The notes beneath the pieces are model-generated. The model searched no databases. It saw only the letters and a program-made list of their open reading frames with translations, and was not told the origin of the DNA. Source: Chamaea fasciata (taxonomy: Eukaryota; Chordata; Aves; Passeriformes; Sylviidae). Taken from it: a stretch of DNA of 64,000 bases. Of this stretch, positions 15,701 to 29,280 are shown in pieces; position 1 is the stretch's first letter; each line of letters begins with the position of its first letter. Location of the stretch: assembly GCA_029207755.1 (NCBI GenBank), contig JARCOQ010000083.1, positions 248,001 through 312,000 on the forward strand, written 5' to 3'. The translations under genes were made by a program, and so were the position numbers.

Positions 15701-18700
15701 CTGTGGATGGACACTGGTATGGATAGACATCAGAGCCTTGGATCCCAGCTTGACTGAGTTCTGGGTGGAGAGCAGAGTCTCAGATTGGACTCTGGATGGA
15801 TACTGCTCACAAATGGACAGCAGAGTCTTGGATTGGACTCTGGATGGATACTGCTCCAGATGGACACCAGACCCATGGATCCCACTGTTGGTGGATACTG
15901 GTCTGGATGGACTCCAGAGCCATGGATCCGTCCCTGGATGGACACAGTTCTGGATGGACACCAGAGCCATAGATCCAAATTGGAGCCTGTTCTGGATGGA
16001 TGCAAGGGCCATGGATTCCACTCTGGATGGATACTGCTCCAGTTAGCAACCAGAGTCATGGATCCGAATCCAGATGGAGACTGGTCCAGATGGACACTGG
16101 TCCAGATGGTGACCAGAGCCATTCCTCCCACCTTGTATTGATAGTGGTCTTGCCAGACCCCGAGGCATGGATCCCACTCTGGATGGCCAGTGGTCTGGAT
16201 GGGCACCAGACCCTAGATCCCCTATGAATGGACACTGGTCTAGATGGACGCCAGAGCCATGGATTCCAGCTGGACACTGGTGTGGATGGACACCAGAGCC
16301 ATGGATGCCACTGTGGATGGACACTGGTATGGATAGACATCAGAGCCTTGGATCCCAGCTTGACTGTGTTCTGGATGGAGAGCAGAGTCTTGGATTGGAC
16401 TCTAGATGGATACTGCTCCAGATGGACACCAGAGCCATGGATTCCACTTTGCATGGTTTCCAGTCTGGATAGACTCCAGAGCCATGGATCCGTCTCTGGA
16501 TGGATGCTGGTCTGGATGGACACCCGAGCCATGGATCCAAATTGGAGCCTGGTCTGGATGGATACAAGGGCCATGGATTCCACTCTTGATGGACACTTGT
16601 GGAGATAGCAACCAGAGGCATGGATTCGACTCGACATGGACACTGGTCCTGAAGGACAGTGGTCTAGATGGTGACCAGAGCCATTCCTCCCACCTTGTAT
16701 TGACTCTTGCCAGACCCCGAGGCATGGATCCCACTCTGGATGGCCAGTGGTCTGGATGGGCACCAGACCATGGATCCCCTATCAATGGACACTGGTCTAG
16801 ATGGACACCAGAGCAATGGATTCCAGCTGGACACTGGTGTGGATGGACACCAGAGCCATGGATGCCACTGTGGATGGACACTGGTTTGGATGGACATAAG
16901 AGCCACGGATCCCAATCTGGATGGACGCTGCTGTGAATAGACCCCAGAGCCATGGATCCCACAGTGGATTGACAGTGGTCAGGATGGACACCAGAGCAAT
17001 GGATGCCACTGTGGATGGACACAGGTAGAGATGCACACCAGAGTAATGGTGTCCGCTCTGGGTGGACGCTGGTCTGGATAGACAGCAGAACCCTGGCTTC
17101 CACTCTGGATGGACGCTTGCCTGAATAGACAAAAGAGCTATGGATCCCAGCTTGACACTGGTCTGGATGGACACCAGAGCCATGGATCCCACTCTGAATG
17201 CACACTACTCGTGATGGACACAAGAGCCATGCATCCCTCTGTGGATGGAGCCTGGTTTGAATGGACAGCACAGCCACGCATCCAGACGGACACCAGAGCC
17301 GTGGATCCCAACTGGACAGTGGTCTTGATGGACACCAGTGCCATGGATCCCACTGTGGATGGACACTGGTATGGATAGACATCAGAGCCTTGGATCCCAG
17401 CTGGACCCTGTTCTGGATGGAGAGCAGAGTCTTGGATTGCACTCTAGATGGATACTGCTCCAGATGGACACCAGAGCCATGGATTCCACTTTGCATGGTT
17501 CCCCGTCTGGATAGACTCCAGAGCCATGGATCCATCTCTGGATGGATGCTGGTCTGGATGGACACCCGAGCCATGGATCCAAATTGGAGCCCGGTCTGGA
17601 TGGATACAAGAGCCATGGATTCCACTCTTGATGGACACTTGTGGAGATAGTAACCAGAGCCATGGATTCGACTCGACATGGACACTGGTCCTGAAGGACA
17701 GTGGTCTAGATGGTGACCAGAGCCATTCCTCCCACCTTGTATTGACTCTTGCCAGACCCCGAGGCATGGATCCCACTCTGGATGGCCAGTGGTCTGGATG
17801 GGCACCAGACCATGGATCCCCTATGAATGGACACTGGTCTAGATGGACGCCAGAGCCATGGATTCCAGCTGGACACTGGTGTGGATGGACACCAGAGCAA
17901 TGGATGCCACTGTGGATGGACACTGGTTTGAATGGACATAAGAGCCACGGATCCCAATCTGGATGGACGCTGCTGTGAATAGACCCCAGAGCCATGGATC
18001 CCACAGTGGATTGACAGTGGTCAGGATGGACACCAGAGCAATGGATGCCACTGTGGATGGACACAGGTAGAGATGCACACCAGACTAATGGTGTCCGCTC
18101 TGGGTGGACGCTGGTCTGGATAGACAGCAGAACCCTGGCTTCCACTCTGGATGGACGCTTGCCTGAATAGACAAAAGAGCTATGGATCCCAGCTTGACAG
18201 TGGTCTGGATAGACACCAGAGCCATGGATCCCACTCTGAATGCACACCACTCGTGATGGACACAAGAGCCATGCATCCCTCTGTGGATGGAGCCTGGTTT
18301 GAATGGACAGCACAGCCACGCATCCAGACGGACACCAGAGCCGTGGATCCCAACTGGACAGTGGTCTTGATGGACACCAGTGCCATGAATCCCACTGTGG
18401 ATGGACACTGGTATGGATAGACATCAGAGCCTTGGATCCCAGCTTGACTGAGTTCTGGATGGAGAGCAGAGTCTCAGATTGGACTCTGGATGGATACTGC
18501 TCACAAATGGACAGCAGAGTCTTGGATTGGACTCTGGATGGATACTGCTCTAGATGGACACCAGACCCATGGATCCCACTGTTGGTGGATACTGGTCTGG
18601 ATGGACTCCAGAGCCATGGATCCGTCCCTGGATGGACACAGTTCTGGATGGACACCAGAGCCAGAGATCCAAATTGGAGCCTGTTCTGGATGGATGCAAG

Positions 18701-20284
18701 GGCCATGGATTCCACTCTGGATGGATACTGCTCCAGTTAGCAACCAGAGTCATGGATCCGAATCCAGATGGAGACTGGTCCAGATGGACACTGGTCCAGA
18801 TGGTGACCAGAGCCATTCCTCCCACCTTGTATTGATAGTGGTCTTGCCAGACCCCGAGGCATGGATCCCACTCTGGATGGCCAGTGGTCTGGATGGGCCC
18901 CAGACCCTAGATCCCCTATGAATGGACACTGGTCTACATGGACGCCAGAGCCATGGATTCCAGCTGGACACTGGTGTGGATGGACACCACGGCCATGGAT
19001 GCCACTGTGGATGGACACTGGTTTGGATAGACATCAGAGCCTTGGATCCCAGCTTGACTGTGTTCTGGATGGAGAGCAGAGTCTTGGATTGGACTCTGGA
19101 TGGATACTGCTCCAGATGGACAGCAGAGTCTTGGATTGGACTCTGGATGGATACTGCTCCAGATGGACAGCAGAGTCTTGGATTGGACTCTGGATGGATA
19201 CTGCTCCAGATGGACACAAGACCCATGGATCCCACTGTTGGTGGACACTGGTCTGGATGGACTCCAGAGCCATGGATCCATCTCTGGATGGACACTGTCC
19301 TAGATGGACACCAGAGCCATAGATCCAAATTGGAGCCTGTTCTGGATGGATGCAAGGGCCATGGATTCCACTCTGGATGGATACTGCTCTAGTTACCAAC
19401 CAGAGTCATGGATCCGAATCCAGATGGAGACTGGTCCAGATGGACACTGCTCCAGATGGTGACCTGAGCCATTCCTCCCACCTTGTATTGATAGTGGTCT
19501 TGCCAGACCCCGAGGCATGGATACCACTCTGGATGGCCAGTGGTCTGGATGGGCACCAGACCATGGATCCCCTATCAATGGACACTGGTCTAGATGGACG
19601 CCAGAGCCATGGATTCCAGCTGGACACTGGTGTGGATGGACACCAGAGCCATGGATGCCACTGTGGATGGACACTGGTTTGGATGGACATAAGAGCCACG
19701 GATCCCAATCTAGATGGACGCTGCTGTGAATAGACACCAGAGCCATGGATCCCACAGTGGATTGACAGTGGTCAGGATGGACACCAGAGCCATGGATGCC
19801 ACTGTGGATGGACACAGGTAGAGATGCACACCAGAGTAATGGTGTCCGCTCTGGATGGACCCTGGTCAGGATAGACACCAGAACCCTGGCTTCCACTCTG
19901 GATGGACGCTTGCCTGAATAGACAAAAGAGCTATGGATCCCAGCTTGACACTGGTCTGGATGGACACCAGAGCCATGGATCCCACTCTGAATGCACACTA
20001 CTCGTGATGGACACAAGAGCCATGCATCCCTCTGTGGATGGAGCCTGGTTTGAATGGACAGCACAGCCACGCATCCAGATGGACACCAGAGCCGTGGATC
20101 CCAACTGGACAGTGGTCTCGATGGACAACAGAGCCATGGATCCAAATTGGAGCCTGGTCTGGATGGATACAAGGGCCATGGATTCCACTGTGGATGGATA
20201 CTGCTCCAGATAGCAACCAGAGGCATTGATCCGAATCCAGATGGAGACTGGTCCAGATGGACACTGCTCCAGATGGTCACTAGA
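12722..20284 (+). repeat. Higher-order satellite block, first copy (7,559-bp offset)
   Basis: This block is the reference copy for two later ones. Its first part, to about 15,800, recurs from 20,285 with offset 7,559. The part from about 14,050 to 19,980 recurs from about 23,355 with offset 9,299. Agreement is close to complete: the minus-strand open frame at 13,010-13,993 translates to the same 327 residues as 20,569-21,552, and the 467-residue frame at 16,402-17,805 is identical to that at 25,701-27,104. A few scattered substitutions show that these are real copies rather than a printing error, although an assembly artefact cannot be excluded from sequence alone. Confidence 0.9.
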
Positions 20285-23200
20285 GCCATTCCTCCCACCT
20301 TGTATTGATAGTGGTCTTGCCAGACCCCGAGGCATGGATCCCACTCTGGATGGCCAGTGGTCTGGATGGGCCCCAGACCATAGATCCCCTATGAATGGAC
20401 ACTGGTCTAGAGGGACGCCAGAGCCATGGATTCCAGGTGGACACTGGTGTGCATGGATACCAGAGCCATGGATGCCACTGTGGATGGACACTGGTATGGA
20501 TAGACATCAGAGCCTTGGAACCCAGCTTGACTGTGTTCTGGATGGAGAGCAGAGTCTTGGATTGGACTCTAGATGGATACTGCTCCAGATGGACACCAGA
20601 GCCATGGATTCCACTTTGCATGGTTCCCAGTCTGGATAGACTCCAGAGCCATGGATCCATCTCTGGATGGATGCTGGTCTGGATGGACACCCGAGCCATG
20701 GATCCAAATTGGAGCCCGGTCTGGATGGATACAAGGGCCATGGATTCCACTCTTGATGGACACTTGTGGAGATAGCAACCAGAGGCATGGATTCGACTCG
20801 ACATGGACACTGGTCCTGAAGGACAGTGGTCTAGATGGTGACCAGAGCCATTCCTCCCACCTTGTATTGACTCTGGCCAGACCCCGAGGCATGGATCCCA
20901 CTCTGGATGGCCAGTGGTCTGGATGGGCACCAGACCATGGATCCCCTATCAATGGACACTGGTCTAGATGGACGCCAGAGCCATGGATTCCAGCTGGACA
21001 CTGGTGTGGATGGACACCAGAGCCATGGATGCCACTGTGAATGGACACTGGTTTGAATGGACATAAGAGCCACGGATCCCAATCTGGATGGACGCTGCTG
21101 TGAATAGACCCCAGAGCCATGGATCCCACAGTGGATTGACAGTGGTCAGGATGGACACCAGAGCAATGGATGCCACTGTGGATGGACACAGGTAGAGATG
21201 CACACCAGAGTAATGGTGTCCGCTCTGGGTGGACGCTGGTCTGGATAGACAGCAGAACCCTGGCTTCCACTCTGGATGGACGCTTGCCTGAATAGACAAA
21301 AGAGCTATGGATCCCAGCTTGACAGTGGTCTGGATGGACACCAGAGCCATGGATCCCACTCTGAATGCACACTACTCGTGATGGACACAAGAGCCATGCA
21401 TCCCTCTGTGGATGGAGCCTGGTTTGAAGGCACAGCACAGCCACGCATCCAGATGGACACCAGAGCCGTGCATCCCAACTGGACAGTGGTCTTGATGGAC
21501 ACCAGTGCCATGGATCCCACTGTGGATGGACACTGGTATGGACAGACATCAAAGCCTTGGATCACCGCTTGACTGTGTTCTGGATGGAGAGCAGAGTCTT
21601 GGATTGGACTCTAGATGGATACTGCTCCAGATGGACACCAGAGCCATGGATCCCACTGTAGATGGATCCCCGTCTGGATAGACTCCAGAGTCATGGATCC
21701 GTCTCTTGAAGGATGCTGGTCTGGATGGACACCCGAGCCATGGATCTAAATTGGAGCCTAGTCTGGATGGATACAAGGGCCATGGATTCCACTCTTGATG
21801 GACACTTGTGGAGATAGCAACCAGAGGCATGGATTCGACTCGACATGGACACTGGTCCTGAAGGACAGTGGTCTAGATGGTGACCAGAGCCATTCCTCCC
21901 ACCTTGTATTGACTCTTGCCAGACCCCGAGGCATGGATCCCACTCTGGATGGCCAGTGGTCTGGATGGGCACCAGACCATGGATCCCCTATCAGTGGTCA
22001 CTGGCCTAGATGGATGCCAGAGCCATGGATTCCAGCTGGACACTGGTGTGGATGGACACCAGAGCAATGGATGCCACTGTGGATGGATACTGGTTTGGAT
22101 GGACATAAGAGCCACAGATCCAAATCTAGATGGACGCTGCTGTGAATAGACACCAGTGCCATGGATCCCACTGTGGATGGACACTGGTATGGATAGACAT
22201 CAGAGCCTTGGATCCCAGCTTGACTGTGTTCTGGATGGAGAGCAGAGTCTTGGATTGGACTCTGGATGGATACTGCTCCAGATGGACAGCAGAGTCTTGG
22301 ATTGGACTCTGGATGGATGCTGCTCCAGATGGACACCAGACCCATGGATCCCACTGTTGGTGGATACTGGTCTGGATGGACTCCAGAGCCATGGATCCGT
22401 TTCTGGATGGACACTGTTCTGGATGGACACCAGAGCCATAGATCCAAATTGGAGCCTGTTCTGGATGGATACAAGGGCCGTGGATTCCACTCTGGATGGA
22501 TACTGCTCCAGTTAGCAACCAGAGTCATGGATCCGAATCCAGATGGAGACTGGTCCAGATGGACACTGGTCCAGATGGTGACCAGAGCCATTCCTCCCAC
22601 CTTGTATTGACTCTTGCCAGACCCCGAGGCATGGATCCCACTCTGGAGGGCCAGTGGTCTGGATGGGCACCAGACCATGGCTCCCCTATCAATGGACACT
22701 GGTCTAGATGGACGCCAGAGCCATGGATTCCAGCTGGACACTGGTGTGGATGGACACCAGAGCCATGGATGCCACTGTGGATGGACACTGGTTTGGATGG
22801 ACATAAGAGCAACTTATCCCAATCTAGATGGACGCTGCTGTGAATAGACCCCAGAGCCATGGATTCCAGAGTGGATTGACAGTGGTCAGGATGGACACCA
22901 GAGCAATGGATGCCACTGTGGATGGACACAGGTAGAGATGCACACCAGAGTAATGGTGTCCGCTCTGGATGGACACTGGTCTGGATAGACAGCAGAACCC
23001 TGGCTTCCACTCTGGATGGACGCTTGCCTGAATAGACAAAAGAGCTATGGATCCCAGCTTGACACTGGTCTGGATGGACACCAGAGCCATGGATCCCACT
23101 CTGAATGCACACCACTCGTGATGGACACAAGAGCCATGCATCCCTCTGTGGATGGAGCCTGGTTTGAATGGACAGCACAGCCACGCATCCAGACGGACAC

Positions 23201-23355
23201 CAGAGCCGTGGATCCCAACTGCACAGTGGTCTTGATGGACACCAGTGCCATGAATCCCACTGTGGATGGACACTGGTATGGATAGACATCAGAGCCTTGG
23301 ATCCCAGCTTGACTGAGTTCTGGGTGGAGAGCAGAGTCTCAGATTGGACTCTGGA
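20285..23355 (+). repeat. Higher-order satellite block, second (partial) copy
   Basis: Matches 12,726-15,796 at a constant offset of 7,559 bp. The left joint is near 20,284. Sequence left of it (about 19,885-20,290) follows 3,713-4,118 instead, at offset 16,172. The copy changes register at about 23,355, inside a hybrid unit that starts like 15,781 and continues like 14,055. Confidence 0.87.
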
Positions 23356-26300
23356 TGGATACTGCTCCAGATGGACACCAGAGCCATGGATCCCACTGTA
23401 GATGGATCCCCGTCTGGATAGACTCCAGAGTCATGGATCCGTCTCTTGAAGGATGCTGGTCTGGATGGACACCCGAGCCATGGATCTAAATTGGAGCCTA
23501 GTCTGGATGGATACAAGGGCCATGGATTCCACTCTTGATGGACACTTGTGGAGATAGCAACCAGAGGCATGGATTCGACTCGACATGGACACTGGTCCTG
23601 AAGGACAGTGGTCTAGATGGTGACCAGAGCCATTCCTCCCACCTTGTATTGACTCTTGCCAGACCCCGAGGCATGGATCCCACTCTGGATGGCCAGTGGT
23701 CTGGATGGGCACCAGACCATGGATCCCCTATCAGTGGTCACTGGCCTAGATGGATGCCAGAGCCATGGATTCCAGCTGGACACTGGTGTGGATGGACACC
23801 AGAGCAATGGATGCCACTGTGGATGGATACTGGTTTGGATGGACATAAGAGCCACAGATCCAAATCTAGATGGACGCTGCTGTGAATAGACACCAGTGCC
23901 ATGGATCCCACTGTGGATGGACACTGGTATGGATAGACATCAGAGCCTTGGATCCCAGCTTGACTGTGTTCTGGATGGAGAGCAGAGTCTTGGATTGGAC
24001 TCTGGATGGATACTGCTCCAGATGGACAGCAGAGTCTTGGATTGGACTCTGGATGGATGCTGCTCCAGATGGACACCAGACCCATGGATCCCACTGTTGG
24101 TGGATACTGGTCTGGATGGACTCCAGAGCCATGGATCCGTTTCTGGATGGACACTGTTCTGGATGGACACCAGAGCCATAGATCCAAATTGGAGCCTGTT
24201 CTGGATGGATACAAGGGCCGTGGATTCCACTCTGGATGGATACTGCTCCAGTTAGCAACCAGAGTCATGGATCCGAATCCAGATGGAGACTGGTCCAGAT
24301 GGACACTGGTCCAGATGGTGACCAGAGCCATTCCTCCCACCTTGTATTGACTCTTGCCAGACCCCGAGGCATGGATCCCACTCTGGATGGCCAGTGGTCT
24401 GGATGGGCACCAGACCATGGCTCCCCTATCAATGGACACTGGTCTAGATGGACGCCAGAGCCATGGATTCCAGCTGGACACTGGTGTGGATGGACACCAG
24501 AGCCATGGATGCCACTGTGGATGGACACTGGTTTGGATGGACATAAGAGCAACTTATCCCAATCTAGATGGACGCTGCTGTGAATAGACCCCAGAGCCAT
24601 GGATTCCAGAGTGGATTGACAGTGGTCAGGATGGACACCAGAGCAATGGATGCCACTGTGGATGGACACAGGTAGAGATGCACACCAGAGTAATGGTGTC
24701 CGCTCTGGATGGACACTGGTCTGGATAGACAGCAGAACCCTGGCTTCCACTCTGGATGGACGCTTGCCTGAATAGACAAAAGAGCTATGGATCCCAGCTT
24801 GACAGTGGTCTGGATGGACACCAGAGCCATGGATCCCACTCTGAATGCACACCACTCGTGATGGACACAAGAGCCATGCATCCCTCTGTGGATGGAGCCT
24901 GGTTTGAATGGACAGCACAGCCACGCATCCAGACGGACACCAGAGCCGTGGATCCCAACTGCACAGTGGTCTGGATGGACACCAGTGCCATGAATCCCAC
25001 TGTGGATGGACACTGGTATGGATAGACATCAGAGCCTTGGATCCCAGCTTGACTGAGTTCTGGGTGGAGAGCAGAGTCTCAGATTGGACTCTGGATGGAT
25101 ACTGCTCACAAATGGACAGCAGAGTCTTGGATTGGACTCTGGATGGATACTGCTCCAGATGGACACCAGACCCATGGATCCCACTGTTGGTGGATACTGG
25201 TCTGGATGGACTCCAGAGCCATGGATCCGTCCCTGGATGGACACAGTTCTGGATGGACACCAGAGCCATAGATCCAAATTGGAGCCTGTTCTGGATGGAT
25301 GCAAGGGCCATGGATTCCACTCTGGATGGATACTGCTCCAGTTAGCAACCAGAGTCATGGATCCGAATCCAGATGGAGACTGGTCCAGATGGACACTGGT
25401 CCAGATGGTGACCAGAGCCATTCCTCCCACCTTGTATTGATAGTGGTCTTGCCAGACCCCGAGGCATGGATCCCACTCTGGATGGCCAGTGGTCTGGATG
25501 GGCACCAGACCCTAGATCCCCTATGAATGGACACTGGTCTAGATGGACGCCAGAGCCATGGATTCCAGCTGGACACTGGTGTGGATGGACACCAGAGCCA
25601 TGGATGCCACTGTGGATGGACACTGGTATGGATAGACATCAGAGCCTTGGATCCCAGCTTGACTGTGTTCTGGATGGAGAGCAGAGTCTTGGATTGGACT
25701 CTAGATGGATACTGCTCCAGATGGACACCAGAGCCATGGATTCCACTTTGCATGGTTTCCAGTCTGGATAGACTCCAGAGCCATGGATCCGTCTCTGGAT
25801 GGATGCTGGTCTGGATGGACACCCGAGCCATGGATCCAAATTGGAGCCTGGTCTGGATGGATACAAGGGCCATGGATTCCACTCTTGATGGACACTTGTG
25901 GAGATAGCAACCAGAGGCATGGATTCGACTCGACATGGACACTGGTCCTGAAGGACAGTGGTCTAGATGGTGACCAGAGCCATTCCTCCCACCTTGTATT
26001 GACTCTTGCCAGACCCCGAGGCATGGATCCCACTCTGGATGGCCAGTGGTCTGGATGGGCACCAGACCATGGATCCCCTATCAATGGACACTGGTCTAGA
26101 TGGACACCAGAGCAATGGATTCCAGCTGGACACTGGTGTGGATGGACACCAGAGCCATGGATGCCACTGTGGATGGACACTGGTTTGGATGGACATAAGA
26201 GCCACGGATCCCAATCTGGATGGACGCTGCTGTGAATAGACCCCAGAGCCATGGATCCCACAGTGGATTGACAGTGGTCAGGATGGACACCAGAGCAATG

Positions 26301-29280
26301 GATGCCACTGTGGATGGACACAGGTAGAGATGCACACCAGAGTAATGGTGTCCGCTCTGGGTGGACGCTGGTCTGGATAGACAGCAGAACCCTGGCTTCC
26401 ACTCTGGATGGACGCTTGCCTGAATAGACAAAAGAGCTATGGATCCCAGCTTGACACTGGTCTGGATGGACACCAGAGCCATGGATCCCACTCTGAATGC
26501 ACACTACTCGTGATGGACACAAGAGCCATGCATCCCTCTGTGGATGGAGCCTGGTTTGAATGGACAGCACAGCCACGCATCCAGACGGACACCAGAGCCG
26601 TGGATCCCAACTGGACAGTGGTCTTGATGGACACCAGTGCCATGGATCCCACTGTGGATGGACACTGGTATGGATAGACATCAGAGCCTTGGATCCCAGC
26701 TGGACCCTGTTCTGGATGGAGAGCAGAGTCTTGGATTGGACTCTAGATGGATACTGCTCCAGATGGACACCAGAGCCATGGATCCCACTTTGCATGGTTC
26801 CCCGTCTGGATAGACTCCAGAGCCATGGATCCATCTCTGGATGGATGCTGGTCTGGATGGACACCCGAGCCATGGATCCAAATTGGAGCCCGGTCTGGAT
26901 GGATACAAGAGCCATGGATTCCACTCTTGATGGACACTTGTGGAGATAGTAACCAGAGCCATGGATTCGACTCGACATGGACACTGGTCCTGAAGGACAG
27001 TGGTCTAGATGGTGACCAGAGCCATTCCTCCCACCTTGTATTGACTCTTGCCAGACCCCGAGGCATGGATCCCACTCTGGATGGCCAGTGGTCTGGATGG
27101 GCACCAGACCATGGATCCCCTATGAATGGACACTGGTCTAGATGGACGCCAGAGCCATGGATTCCAGCTGGACACTGGTGTGGATGGACACCAGAGCAAT
27201 GGATGCCACTGTGGATGGACACTGGTTTGAATGGACATAAGAGCCACGGATCCCAATCTGGATGGACGCTGCTGTGAATAGACCCCAGAGCCATGGATCC
27301 CACAGTGGATTGACAGTGGTCAGGATGGACACCAGAGCAATGGATGCCACTGTGGATGGACACAGGTAGAGATGCACACCAGACTAATGGTGTCCGCTCT
27401 GGGTGGACGCTGGTCTGGATAGACAGCAGAACCCTGGCTTCCACTCTGGATGGACGTTTGCCTGAATAGACAAAAGAGCTATGGATCCCAGCTTGACAGT
27501 GGTCTGGATAGACACCAGAGCCATGGATCCCACTCTGAATGCACACCACTCGTGATGGACACAAGAGCCATGCATCCCTCTGTGGATGGAGCCTGGTTTG
27601 AATGGACAGCACAGCCACGCATCCAGACGGACACCAGAGCCGTGGATCCCAACTGGACAGTGGTCTTGATGGACACCAGTGCCATGAATCCCACTGTGGA
27701 TGGACACTGGTATGGATAGACATCAGAGCCTTGGATCCCAGCTTGACTGAGTTCTGGATGGAGAGCAGAGTCTCAGATTGGACTCTGGATGGATACTGCT
27801 CACAAATGGACAGCAGAGTCTTGGATTGGACTCTGGATGGATACTGCTCTAGATGGACACCAGACCCATGGATCCCACTGTTGGTGGATACTGGTCTGGA
27901 TGGACTCCAGAGCCATGGATCCGTCCCTGGATGGACACAGTTCTGGATGGACACCAGAGCCAGAGATCCAAATTGGAGCCTGTTCTGGATGGATGCAAGG
28001 GCCATGGATTCCACTCTGGATGGATACTGCTCCAGTTAGCAACCAGAGTCATGGATCCGAATCCAGATGGAGACTGGTCCAGATGGACACTGGTCCAGAT
28101 GGTGACCAGAGCCATTCCTCCCACCTTGTATTGATAGTGGTCTTGCCAGACCCCGAGGCATGGATCCCACTCTGGATGGCCAGTGGTCTGGATGGGCCCC
28201 AGACCCTAGATCCCCTATGAATGGACACTGGTCTACATGGACGCCAGAGCCATGGATTCCAGCTGGACACTGGTGTGGATGGACACCAGGGCCATGGATG
28301 CCACTGTGGATGGACACTGGTTTGGATAGACATCAGAGCCTTGGATCCCAGCTTGACTGTGTTCTGGATGGAGAGCAGAGTCTTGGATTGGACTCTGGAT
28401 GGATACTGCTCCAGATGGACAGCAGAGTCTTGGATTGGACTCTGGATGGATACTGCTCCAGATGGACAGCAGAGTCTTGGATTGGACTCTGGATGGATAC
28501 TGCTCCAGATGGACACAAGACCCATGGATCCCACTGTTGGTGGACACTGGTCTGGATGGACTCCAGAGCCATGGATCCATCTCTGGATGGACACTGTCCT
28601 AGATGGACACCAGAGCCATAGATCCAAATTGGAGCCTGTTCTGGATGGATGCAAGGGCCATGGATTCCACTCTGGATGGATACTGCTCTAGTTACCAACC
28701 AGAGTCATGGATCCGAATCCAGATGGAGACTGGTCCAGATGGACACTGGTCCAGATGGTGACCTGAGCCATTCCTCCCACCTTGTATTGATAGTGGTCTT
28801 GCCAGACCCTGAGGCATGGATACCACTCTGGATGGCCAGTGGTCTGGATGGGCACCAGACCATGGATCCCCTATCAATGGACACTGGTCTAGATGGACGC
28901 CAGAGCCATGGATTCCAGCTGGACACTGGTGTGGATGGACACCAGAGCCATGGATGCCACTGTGGATGGACACTGGTTTGGATGGACATAAGAGCCACGG
29001 ATCCCAATCTAGATGGACGCTGCTGTGAATAGACACCAGAGCCATGGATCCCACAGTGGATTGACAGTGGTCAGGATGGACACCAGAGCCATGGATGCCA
29101 CTGTGGATGGACACAGGTAGAGATGCACACCAGAGTAATGGTGTCCGCTCTGGATGGACCCTGGTCAGGATAGACACCAGAACCCTGGCTTCCACTCTGG
29201 ATGGACGCTTGCCTGAATAGACAAAAGAGCTATGGATCCCAGCTTGACACTGGTCTGGATGGACACCAGAGCCATGGATC
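23356..29280 (+). repeat. Higher-order satellite block, third copy (1,740-bp shift)
   Basis: Matches 14,057-19,981 at offset 9,299, which equals 7,559 plus 1,740. Its first 1,740 bp are therefore a tandem duplicate of about 21,616-23,355. Agreement with the first copy ends near 29,280, where CCATGGATCCAACTC replaces CCATGGATCCCACTC and further differences accumulate. The 351-residue frame at 14,966-16,021 and the 423-residue frame at 17,444-18,715 recur here with at most single-residue changes. Confidence 0.87.
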
